Notes under the pieces: generated by a model | What the model saw: the letters and a program-made list of their open reading frames with translations, nothing else | The model's database searches: none | What the model was told of the DNA's origin: nothing | Made by a program: the position numbers and the translations under genes | Shown here: positions 1-7,300 of the stretch, in pieces | How the letters are laid out: every line of letters starts with the position of its first letter | Position numbering within the stretch: position 1 is the first letter of the stretch | From: a virus | IMG/VR virus record: IMGVR_UViG_3300006350_000020 | Span: 1 to 20,209 of that record | Strand: one strand, 5' to 3' | Length of the DNA stretch: 20,209 nt

Positions 1-4
1 GGAC

Positions 5-265
5 TCATCCCCGATTGAGTTTTGATCGTGCATCTTTCTTCTCCTTTTGAATACCCTTTTTTATGTATATCATAGCATATTCAAAGTTTTTTGCAAAGTG
101 TTCTACGATACCATTATGGATTATAGCAAACTTTCTACCATCAGACGGAACTGCCGCCCACATACCATCCTTAGTAACATACCCACTCGGTTGTCCAACC
201 TTTGGGTCTAGTAAAGACGGAAATGTAGTCGGATAGAAAGTTTGATAATTTTGTTTTCTTGCCAC
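5..265 (-). CDS. Small hypothetical phage protein (86 aa)
   Basis: I do not recognise a function. The 86-residue product is soluble-looking, with no signal peptide or membrane segment. Its middle (DGMWAAVPSDGRKFAIIHNG) looks like a small beta fold, followed by an aromatic/basic helix and a Lys/Arg-rich C-terminus. The start is a GTG that shares one base with the stop of the preceding 46-residue gene (TAGTG). No good Shine-Dalgarno sequence precedes it, so translation is probably coupled to the upstream gene. The only internal ATG nearby is at codon 34 and would remove much of the putative fold. It is the last gene of the left-hand unit visible here and ends in TGA close to the window edge. 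The ORF is likely real from its tight packing; its role is unknown. Confidence 0.6.
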   Translation of the reverse strand: MARKQNYQTFYPTTFPSLLDPKVGQPSGYVTKDGMWAAVPSDGRKFAIIHNGIVEHFAKNFEYAMIYIKKGIQKEKKDARSKLNRG

Positions 266-405
266 TAGAAAATAGCATTAACACTAATAATTCTAGCATT
301 TGGATTTCTAGCAAGTGCAACTTGTCTTGCTTCTTGATAGTCAACTGCTCTTACCTCTTCAGTAAAAACTTGACCTGCAACGATGAGTTCTACTTTGACT
401 CTCAT
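265..405 (-). CDS. Very small hypothetical phage protein (46 aa)
   Basis: A 46-residue protein starting MRVKVELIVAGQVFTEEV, predicted as a beta strand pair followed by an Ala/Arg-rich helix (YQEARQVALARNPNAR) and a final strand. The frame is open upstream to a start at 447, but that version would overlap the methyltransferase end and adds 14 low-quality residues. The ATG at 405 is chosen because a strong Shine-Dalgarno sequence (AAAGGAGA) lies 7 bases before it. It resembles small conserved proteins I remember from T4-like cyanophages, which I could not verify. Function unknown. It sits 28 bases after the methyltransferase and overlaps the next gene by one base. Confidence 0.7.
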   Translation of the reverse strand: MRVKVELIVAGQVFTEEVRAVDYQEARQVALARNPNARIISVNAIF

Positions 406-412
406 TTGTGAT

Positions 413-420
413 TCTCCTTT
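413..420 (-). promoter_or_regulatory. Shine-Dalgarno site that decides the start of the 46-aa gene
   Basis: On the minus strand AAAGGAGA is followed by a 7-base spacer and ATG at 405. It is the strongest ribosome binding site in the left-hand unit and supports the shorter 46-codon reading over the 60-codon one. Confidence 0.8.
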
Positions 421-433
421 GTTTACTCTTCTA

Positions 434-1933
434 TTATATAAGATCAAGAATGTTTATAGTGGGTTCTTGTGCCACTTCTTGAACTGGTTGATAATCTTGT
501 ATTCTTTTCTGAATTAAGTTACCATAGTCTTCATTGAGTTCACACCCAATATAATAACGATTGAGTGATTTTGCTACTGCCGCTGTAGTTCCTGCACCCA
601 TAAATGGGTCAAGTACTGTGTCTCCTTCTTCACTCCCTGCTTTGATGCAAGGTTCGATTAAGTCAGGTGGATATGTTGCAAAATGCGCCTCTTTGTATGG
701 TTTAACAGTAACAGACCAAACAGATCGTTTATTCTTTGTGTTTGACACAACGACTTCATCAGTTTTTAACTCGTAGTAAGTCAATCCTTCATCCATCACA
801 CTAGAGTCATCTATGTACTCTCGTACCTTTTTCCAATCTTCGATGCTTGGATATGAAAAACCAGACTCATCAAATCTAAACCAATGCTCTATTTTTGTGA
901 GTGGAATATCAGTATGCTCTGCTAATATTTTTGCTTTGGTTTTTGATCTTAAAAATTCAACAAACTCTTGTTGTGTTGGTAATTTAGTGCGAACTGCAAT
1001 TAAATTATCTCCACGATTTGCATGGATACCCTGTCTGTGTTTTGCTTCATTCTCTTGTGAACCATACTTACCATGTGATTTTTCTTCTGCTAACCAAACA
1101 GACCGTTTGTTTTTTGTAGGATAAGACTTGGTAAGCCCACTATGAGGAGCCAAGCCACTACCAGGATTGTGGTACTTACCATTTGTGCGATCTCTTGTTC
1201 CCCAATCTTTTGCGGGTTCTTTAATTGCTTCATTGTCATAAAAATACTTTTTACTCTTGCTCAATAGAAATATGTACTCATGTGCTTTAGTACATCTATC
1301 CTTGACACTCTCAGGCATAGGATTGGGTTTATGCCATATGATATCTTGTCTTAGATACCAACCATCCGCACGTAATGCGAATGCTAACATCCAAGGTATG
1401 CCTATCAAGTCTTTTTGTTTCAATCCTTCTAGTTTATTACCTCTCACTGGTGTACTCTGTGGTAAATCCTGTCTAGTTTTAGATACTGTCTGTTTAGGAT
1501 AGTTACCATCACTACGATAGTTATAGTATGAATCTCCTATGTTCAACCATAATGTACCATCATCCGTAAGACAATCACGGACTAATGAGAACACCTTGAC
1601 CATTTCTTTCACATAATCTTCTGGTGTCTGCTCTAATCCAATTTGACTATCTTGTCTTATTGCACCACACTTAGGGCAAACAGATTTGTAAATGGCATCT
1701 CCCACTCCTGCCATGTCATCATGGTTCTTGTGTCCTGTGTTACAATTCTCAGGTTTGACTTTTGTATCTCTCCTATGATTGCAATTTGGGTCGCCACCTA
1801 TCCACGTTGCTGTACCATAGTCACGTAGACCATAATAAGGAGGTGATGTCACACACATCCGTGCTTTTGTATCAGAGGTTGCAATTGTTTTGAGTGACTC
1901 ACGACAATCGCCAAATAATATAAGGTCTTTCAT
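434..1933 (-). CDS. Site-specific DNA methyltransferase, beta class (N4-cytosine or N6-adenine)
   Basis: A 499-residue S-adenosylmethionine-dependent DNA amino-methyltransferase. The catalytic motif IV TSPPYYGLRDYG is at residues 29-40. The AdoMet-binding motif I LDPFMGAGTT is at 441-450, followed by an acidic CELNEDY stretch. The order IV then I marks the beta class. WHKPNPMPESVKDR (200-213) is typical of the family. SPPY favours N4-cytosine but N6-adenine is not excluded. Cys/His residues C51, H53, C64, C86 and C89 (CPKC) could form a zinc site. Residues 281-398 form an insert flanked by two copies of TKNKRSVW (273-280 and 399-406). The insert contains a helix-turn-helix-like segment (ILAEHTDIPLTKIEHWF), a candidate target-recognition element. 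The ATG abuts the TAA of the preceding gene (TAAATG). All key motifs are intact, so it should be active. Its partner may be the candidate nuclease at 2478-3071; alternatively it is a solitary methyltransferase that protects phage DNA. Family call certain, target base and sequence unknown. Confidence 0.95.
   Translation of the reverse strand: MKDLILFGDCRESLKTIATSDTKARMCVTSPPYYGLRDYGTATWIGGDPNCNHRRDTKVKPENCNTGHKNHDDMAGVGDAIYKSVCPKCGAIRQDSQIGLEQTPEDYVKEMVKVFSLVRDCLTDDGTLWLNIGDSYYNYRSDGNYPKQTVSKTRQDLPQSTPVRGNKLEGLKQKDLIGIPWMLAFALRADGWYLRQDIIWHKPNPMPESVKDRCTKAHEYIFLLSKSKKYFYDNEAIKEPAKDWGTRDRTNGKYHNPGSGLAPHSGLTKSYPTKNKRSVWLAEEKSHGKYGSQENEAKHRQGIHANRGDNLIAVRTKLPTQQEFVEFLRSKTKAKILAEHTDIPLTKIEHWFRFDESGFSYPSIEDWKKVREYIDDSSVMDEGLTYYELKTDEVVVSNTKNKRSVWSVTVKPYKEAHFATYPPDLIEPCIKAGSEEGDTVLDPFMGAGTTAAVAKSLNRYYIGCELNEDYGNLIQKRIQDYQPVQEVAQEPTINILDLI
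716..1117 (-). repeat. Direct repeat of TKNKRSVW flanking an insert in the methyltransferase
   Basis: Two 24-base stretches, 716-739 and 1094-1117, match at 21 of 24 positions and encode the same octapeptide in frame. They bracket about 118 residues that include the helix-turn-helix-like segment. The second copy leads directly into the conserved C-terminal half (PYKEAHFATYPPDL). The arrangement could reflect an old insertion or duplication, or simply be normal for this methyltransferase subfamily. Confidence 0.7.
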
Positions 1934-2137
1934 TTAGATTTTGTTAGTGTGCTTCCAATCACATCGGTATATACAAATATTACATTGTCCTACACCATGT
2001 AGTGTATCATTATCTTCCCATTGTTTAACGCATAGCGTGAAATAGTCAGAACTTATGAATGTAATGAAACCTGTCTCATGCAACAGTTCTCTTTTTACTT
2101 CCACACGTTCTCCCACATTAAATGGGAACTTGCTCAT
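1934..2137 (-). CDS. Small hypothetical phage protein (67 aa), possible SH3-like fold
   Basis: A 67-residue protein: VGERVEVKRELL, then GFITFISSDYFTLCV, then a C-terminal QCNICIYRCDW. The alternation of short hydrophobic strands with turns suggests a small beta barrel of SH3/KOW type, but this is a guess from composition. It resembles a conserved cyanophage hypothetical in which a 'GFI-FIS-YITICV' core ends in an aromatic 'YR-W' pattern; this is from memory and unverified. Its ATG overlaps the preceding gene's stop (ATGA), and its TAA is directly followed by the methyltransferase ATG, so it is translationally coupled on both sides. Function unknown. Its place between the candidate nuclease and the methyltransferase leaves room for an accessory or control role, without direct evidence. 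Confidence 0.7.
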   Translation of the reverse strand: MSKFPFNVGERVEVKRELLHETGFITFISSDYFTLCVKQWEDNDTLHGVGQCNICIYRCDWKHTNKI

Positions 2138-2475
2138 AATGAACTACCACGTTGAAATCTTCTTATGTCTGACATTGTTATGTCAGCAGCATATTCATAT
2201 GATTTAGATTTAACATATGATTCAACTTTTGGTGGTTCATCAGGTAATTTACCTGGTAATCCTGTTTCAACATATGGACGAGGATTAATCATCTTCTCCA
2301 CTAGTGTAATAATGTCCTCACGTATCTGCATGAGTTCATCAAAACAATGTTGATTGTGAGCACAACCACGAAGGTCATGATCTGGTTTATGCAATGATTC
2401 TAAGAATAAACTCTTAGCACGTTCCCATTTCTCATATGAGGATGGTTCTTCTATTGATCCTTGATCTTTAGACAT
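2134..2475 (-). CDS. Hypothetical phage protein (113 aa)
   Basis: A 113-residue soluble protein of unknown function. Residues 12-63 are mostly helical (YEKWERAKSLFLESLHK, then HCFDELMQIREDIITLVEKM). A Pro-rich linker follows (NPRPYVETGLPGKLPDEPP), then a short C-terminal segment ending MSDIRRFQRGSSL. Two Cys and several His cluster at DLRGCAHNQHCFDEL, possibly a metal-binding turn. The ATG lies two bases after the stop of the 197-residue gene. The TGA overlaps the next ATG by four bases. No clear Shine-Dalgarno sequence is present, so expression probably depends on coupling with its neighbours. I find no recognisable domain. Confidence 0.65.
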   Translation of the reverse strand: MSKDQGSIEEPSSYEKWERAKSLFLESLHKPDHDLRGCAHNQHCFDELMQIREDIITLVEKMINPRPYVETGLPGKLPDEPPKVESYVKSKSYEYAADITMSDIRRFQRGSSL

Positions 2476-2477
2476 GG

Positions 2478-3071
2478 TTATAAAGACATAAGTTTTTTAT
2501 AGAAAGGACCTACTACAACTCCTTCACTGTAGTGAGCATGTTCCTTGAGTAAATCCTTGTTTATGTAGTGAACTGTTAGGTCTGGATTGTCTATCCAGTT
2601 ACTGTAAGTCCATGAACAAGAGCGAACATATCTGTTCTTCTGTTCTTCACATATGCGTACAATTTGATCATTCAATCTTTCAGCGATTGATTCAAATTTA
2701 AACTCTACAACATATATTAGCATACCATCAGCAAAAAGGGAAGAGATGATAGGTAAATTAACACTTACATCTCTTTCATATCTACTTCTAGTATAATCAT
2801 TGAAACATCCACCACCATTTGTTCTCTTACCAGTATAGTTTTTAGGTTTGATTTCTTTCTCAACACCATTGATATCAATAGCATCACGACCTAATTTACC
2901 TGGTATAGTTTTACAACCCGCAACAGCAGCAGTTATCTGTTCACGTAAAGTAGAACTGTTTGGATCACCCATATACTCTTTGTATAGTTCTTCAAACAGT
3001 TCTCCTTGATTCTTAGTTGGTTTACCCAACGCACGATCTACTGCTAGTTTGAGTAGTTTAGTTGAGAACAT
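2478..3071 (-). CDS. Candidate PD-(D/E)XK-type nuclease (197 aa)
   Basis: A 197-residue protein not matched to a named family. GRDAIDINGVEKEIKPKN (residues 61-78) has the layout of a PD-(D/E)XK nuclease core: an acidic residue (D63 or D66) on one strand, a turn, then E73-x-K75 on the next. A Gly-rich segment (GKRTNGGGCFNDYTRSRYE, 81-99) follows, then a hydrophobic strand with a second E-x-K (VVEFKF, 121-126). The remainder is mixed alpha/beta. It is the first gene after a sigma-70-like promoter and shares a unit with a DNA methyltransferase. Type II restriction enzymes often have this size, fold and company. Other options are a phage DNA-processing nuclease or an unrelated fold with a chance ExK. 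The start is the ATG just downstream of the promoter, with a short leader and no canonical Shine-Dalgarno sequence. The ORF is firm; the nuclease call is inference. Confidence 0.5.
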   Translation of the reverse strand: MFSTKLLKLAVDRALGKPTKNQGELFEELYKEYMGDPNSSTLREQITAAVAGCKTIPGKLGRDAIDINGVEKEIKPKNYTGKRTNGGGCFNDYTRSRYERDVSVNLPIISSLFADGMLIYVVEFKFESIAERLNDQIVRICEEQKNRYVRSCSWTYSNWIDNPDLTVHYINKDLLKEHAHYSEGVVVGPFYKKLMSL

Positions 3072-3091
3072 TGTAATTTGTATTTGTGCTC

Positions 3092-3119
3092 ATTATAGCA
3101 TAAAAATACCCCCTGTAAA
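3092..3119 (-). promoter_or_regulatory. Sigma-70-type promoter of the nuclease-methyltransferase unit
   Basis: On the minus strand TTTACA (3114-3119) is followed by a 16-base spacer and a perfect TATAAT (3092-3097). Only one base departs from the -35 consensus. Transcription would start near 3085 and leave a leader of about 14 bases before the ATG at 3071. It lies in the largest non-coding gap in the window, exactly between two functional modules. A promoter readable by host RNA polymerase suggests early or middle expression, unlike the fibre genes upstream. Confidence 0.75.
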
Positions 3120-3125
3120 GGAGGT
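3102..3125 (-). terminator. Hairpin with T-tract ending the tail-fibre unit
   Basis: Reading the minus strand, ACCTCC (3125-3120) pairs with GGGGGT (3113-3108) across the 6-base loop TTTACA, with one G-U pair. After one A come five T (3106-3102). It begins 25 bases after the stop of the 113-residue gene at 3151. The stem is short, so termination may be partial. The loop is also the -35 element of the next promoter. Confidence 0.65.
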
Positions 3126-3150
3126 GTGTGACAGTTTGTAATAGTGTCTC

Positions 3151-3492
3151 TTAATTTTGCCAAGTTATATCACCAAGTAGATCAACAACATAAGCACTTA
3201 TGTAATGATCTGCATCTGGGCATTGTGTCAATTTAGGAAACCATGATTCTGCATTAATACCAGCAGCAGTTTCATCGTCAAATCTAATTGTATTGTATAT
3301 TCCACCTTGTTTTATTATATCCATAACATAATCATCCACAAAAGATTCGTAATATGTTGTCACAGTTGCTTTTTTTGTAGCGTCTAGACTATTATATTTG
3401 TCTAGATTGAAATACAAACATGCACACTGGTTCCTATTGGCATAATAAGATACCAAATCAAATAAAGATAGTTCGTTTCCCTGTATAATCAT
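3151..3492 (-). CDS. Hypothetical phage protein (113 aa) after the chaperone-like gene
   Basis: A 113-residue protein of unknown function. It has alternating short hydrophobic strands and helices (ELSLFDLVSYYANR, CACLYFNLDKY, then VTTYYESFVDDYVMDIIKQG) and an acidic, aromatic C-terminal half (DADHYISAYVVDLLGDITWQ). No membrane segment or signal peptide. The ATG overlaps the TGA of the 290-residue gene (ATGA), and a Shine-Dalgarno sequence (AGGA, 5-base spacer) sits within that gene's last codons. It is the last gene before the terminator hairpin of the tail-fibre unit, so a role in fibre assembly or as a minor structural part is possible, but only by position. Confidence 0.7.
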   Translation of the reverse strand: MIIQGNELSLFDLVSYYANRNQCACLYFNLDKYNSLDATKKATVTTYYESFVDDYVMDIIKQGGIYNTIRFDDETAAGINAESWFPKLTQCPDADHYISAYVVDLLGDITWQN

Positions 3493-4361
3493 GGTGATCC
3501 TAATTCATTTTGTGCTTGTTGAATTATTAAATTCAAGAACTCTGTCTTATCATAAGCATTAGCGAGTTCATCTGTAGCATTTACTGTTACAGATTTGCTT
3601 ATTTGATACTCAGTGATAAGTTGACTAAAGTAATTGGTCTGTGTTAATGATTTTAATAGTAAGAAGTGTGCTATCTTATCTTTAAACTGTTTGAGATAAT
3701 GATTTGCTAATGGTAAAAACTGATCATCTGTTGCAAGGTATGCATTAGATGGAAATTCTGCTTTGTATATTTTATTATAGAACTCAGGTGATATTGGAAA
3801 CTTAGTGCCTTCTGCATTACCAGAAAACTCAGGAGTATTAGTAATATCTCTCAGTTTAGTTCTATATGTAGTATACATTGCCTTATCATCAGCACTTAAT
3901 GGACAATCAGTACACATTACCCAATCAGATTCATCTAATAAGAAATTTCTTGCAAGTCTTACACTCAATGGTGTAACAGTCGCTTGCCTAGCATACATTT
4001 GTGCTAGTTCTGTTTGAAAATTAGTATTCTCTATAGAATCAATTAGATACCAACCTTCAATTAATTTATCTTTGAGAGCAGTAGCTTTAGCATTATCAAC
4101 TGCTTCCATCTCATAGTCTTTCCACTCATCAGTATTAGTCTTAAAGTTTCTTACAAACTTTCTACGTGCAGCAATATACTTATTACTGTCACTATAATAA
4201 CTAAATGTTATCAGTTTATCTTTATCACTGTCCCAATCAGGGTATAATAGAGGGACTAATGTATCTTTCCAATAAGTTTCTGGAATAGGTTTTGCTGAAC
4301 CCATATATGTTAATTCTTGTGCTATTACATCTAATTGCACTCTTAGTACTGGTGTTGACAT
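3489..4361 (-). CDS. Probable tail-fibre assembly chaperone-like protein (290 aa)
   Basis: A 290-residue mainly helical soluble protein. Residues 135-172 read RLARNFLLDESDW, then PLSADDKAMYTTYRTKLRDI. This fits the pattern seen in phage tail-fibre assembly/attachment chaperones: R-x-x-LL-x-x-SDW, a proline-led turn, then YR-x-x-LRDI. In those families the segment lies near the C-terminus of a shorter protein; here about 130 residues precede it and about 110 follow, so this is a longer relative or a fusion. A CTDC pair (150-153) sits between the two halves of the motif. Position supports the call: it directly follows the fibre/adhesin genes, where such chaperones usually sit. It would act in the infected cell to fold or trimerise the fibre tip and is not expected in the virion. 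Alternative: a structural protein with a chance match. A GGAG lies 14 bases before the ATG, rather far for a ribosome binding site. Confidence 0.6.
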   Translation of the reverse strand: MSTPVLRVQLDVIAQELTYMGSAKPIPETYWKDTLVPLLYPDWDSDKDKLITFSYYSDSNKYIAARRKFVRNFKTNTDEWKDYEMEAVDNAKATALKDKLIEGWYLIDSIENTNFQTELAQMYARQATVTPLSVRLARNFLLDESDWVMCTDCPLSADDKAMYTTYRTKLRDITNTPEFSGNAEGTKFPISPEFYNKIYKAEFPSNAYLATDDQFLPLANHYLKQFKDKIAHFLLLKSLTQTNYFSQLITEYQISKSVTVNATDELANAYDKTEFLNLIIQQAQNELGSP

Positions 4362-4383
4362 TTTAAAATTATAGTCTCCGTCT

Positions 4384-4391
4384 TATTTAGT
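4384..4391 (-). promoter_or_regulatory. Possible T4-like late promoter element before the chaperone-like gene
   Basis: On the minus strand ACTAAATA matches the T4 late consensus TATAAATA at 6 of 8 positions. It lies about 23 bases before the ATG at 4361, in one of only two non-coding gaps of any size in the right-hand module. The gap is only 29 bases and AT-rich, so a chance match is quite possible. Confidence 0.3.
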
Positions 4392-7300
4392 TAATATGCT
4401 TTAATTAAGTATTTACACGTTCTATAAGGATGTATTAATGGTACATCTATGTCTGGATCAATAGTAGCCTGTGGTTCAATTTTAGTTGTTGCTTTCATTG
4501 TTAATGTAGCATCACTACAACTAAGACCAGAACTATATGTAATAGAAGGACCGACTTCACCTTGAACTGTATAAGTTAATGAATCAACATTTTGTTTAAG
4601 TATTTTACCAGCAGTAGGAACATATACTAAAACGGTTGCCTTTCCATTCCACCATATAAATTCACAAATTGCAAAATGATCTGTATTACCAGCATTATCA
4701 TTTGTAGATGATGCATCAGCACGTGTCTGTTCTATTTTAAAATTAGTACCTGATGCCTTTGCATTTTGTGGTAATGCAACTGTATAAGTGTACCATTTAG
4801 TATCACCAGAAGCACCATCCCAACTATTATTCAAATCAACAGCTGGTACAGTACCAATAAAAGGATCATTTCTTGATGTAGTTCTTCCTGCGATAATAGT
4901 ATCAACCAATATCCAAGTAGTAGGTGATCCTGCTGTTGAGTAATATACTTTCAATGATTCTTCTGATGCATCACCACCGTTTACACCATTTCCTCTCGCT
5001 GCTTTAATAGAAAAATGAGTAGCATTTGATGTATCTACAGGCATCAATTCTATCCATCTCGTTTTAGCACCAACAGAACTCTGATTATGGTTTCCTCCAA
5101 ATAACACATAATTTGTATAGGCAGTTGCACCAGTAACAGCAATACTATCAACCTTATCAGAATTACCTCCAGTTCCTAGAGTTGCAGTAGCAACTGCGTT
5201 TCCACCTTGACCATTTAACACATGAACATATGGTGTCTCAGTATATCCAGATCCACCATTTGTTACATTAATACCTGTAATTAAACCACCTGTCATAACT
5301 GGTGTTGCTGTCGCACCAGTTCCACCACCCCCACGAATTAATATAATTGGATCTGCTGTTGGAAGTTTAAATCCACCAGCATTACCAGTTCCAGCACCGT
5401 TAGTTTTGAGTGAAACATCATCAACATTTTTATCATATGATGCTGATTTAATAATATCATCTTGTGTTTCAACTACTGTAGGGTTATCATATCCAGTAAT
5501 AACACCAACTGTAACTTTAGCATATCCATCAGCACCATTAGCTGTAGTTCCTGATGTTTGGCCTGCCATTGATACACCATTACCACCAGAACCTACTTTA
5601 ACTTCTATGCTTGAGGGACTACCTAGTTGAGCAAATTCCACATATCCACCCCATAGTCCACCACCAGCTCCACCTCCTCCACCTGGAGTCCAATAATCAT
5701 TATTATATTCTATTGTCACTGATGCTTTACCAGTATTTCTACTAGAATTAGCAAGAGTTCCAGATTCAAAGTAAGTAGTAGAATAAGATGAGACACCTTG
5801 GGAACCACCTGCACCACCACCGTGACCACCAGATCCACCAGGTCCACCACCGATACCACCAGTACCTCCACCTCCACCGATCAATTGGTTAGGAGTACCG
5901 CAGCCACCGCCACCTCCTCCTCCACCGCCACCGATGCATCCATAATTACCACCTTTACCACCAACACCAAATCCAAGTAGTGCGTTTGTTGCTTGAATAC
6001 CTCCAATAGATGAAGGAACTGGTTGTCCTACTTGTCCTGCACCACCATCATATCCATTAGAACCACCGCCACCGCCACCACCAGCACCAATAACAGCTGT
6101 TCCATTTCTTAATACTCCTGTGACTGCACCACCTCCACCACCATGAGCAGTTCCTGAACCACCTGGATGACCATTACCACCATTACCACCATCACCAGAA
6201 GCTGTTTTTGCTCCTCCTGCTTTTGAAAAATTACCATCTGCAAATCCACCACCTATCTCACATGTCCATGTGGCTGATGTAAAATTTGCTATTTGAGTTG
6301 ATTTTAAGGATACATTTACTTTACCACCAGCACCACCATCAATATTACCATAATTTCCCATACTTCCTCTACCACCATGCAATTCAAAAGTAACTGAAGT
6401 AATTCCAAAAATACCAGATAAATTAAAAGTACCATCACTGGTAAAATTTTGAGTCTGAGTACCACTCTGTCCACCAACCAATACATTTATTCCTGCTTTA
6501 CCATCACTATATGAACCAGTATTAGCACCACCAGCACCACCATCATTAGGGTTACTCGGATAATCAACATATGGCCATCCACCACCTGCTGTACCATCAC
6601 CACCAGCACCACCATCTTGTCCTGTTACTCCACCAGGTGCATTTGCAGAACCAGTATTAACTGCTGTTCCACCACTGCTAATACCTCCACCAAATAAACC
6701 AGTAGTCGCTTTTCCACCTTCTCCACCATTAGCTTTTAAGAATAAAAATGATCCATCACCAACCTTAACATAACTTTGATTACCATCATTACCTGCCTGT
6801 GTACCAGCAGCACCCGATCCGCCAGCACCACCTAAAGTATATGTTAATCTATCTGGGTCTCCATTGATAGAATTTAGATCAATAGTATAGGTTCCAGGAC
6901 TTCCATATTCAAAATCAGTATTATCAAATACTGGAACTCCACCTGTAGTAATATATTTACCACCAATAACAGTGGTAGTAAGAATAGGTTTCATTACAGG
7001 ATTTGGTATGATAGTCTGAAATTCATAGGATCCAGATCCACTACCAGATGCGAGATAATAATCACCAGGTTCATTAGATCCATTTGCGAAACCTGTAATA
7101 GGATCAGCAGTACCACCAGCACCACCTGCACCACCTGCAAAATCAAGAGCATCATATGTTGCAACTGTATTATCTGTAAGAGGTGATCTTAGAAGACCAT
7201 GCTTATGTGTTAATACAATACCATCACCAGTTGGATACCATCTATCAATTCTTCCTGTACCTGTCTCATAATCTTGTAGATATCTGTCTCCACTTGCACC

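Noticed and set aside
406-447. 14-codon upstream extension of the 46-residue gene
   Set aside because: It would overlap the methyltransferase stop and ignore the strong Shine-Dalgarno sequence in front of the ATG at 405.
4368-4373. TATAAT just before the 290-residue gene
   Set aside because: It lies only 6 bases before the ATG, with no -35-like hexamer at a proper distance, so transcription would start inside the gene.
5798-5980. Plus-strand Thr/Ser-rich open frame opposite the Gly-rich region
   Set aside because: It is the antisense reading of GGN codon runs. It has no ribosome binding site, no independent gap, and a composition fully explained by the repeat.
5507-7147. Collagen-like reading of the Gly-rich region
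   Set aside because: Glycines do not recur every third residue over any length; the runs and spacers are irregular.
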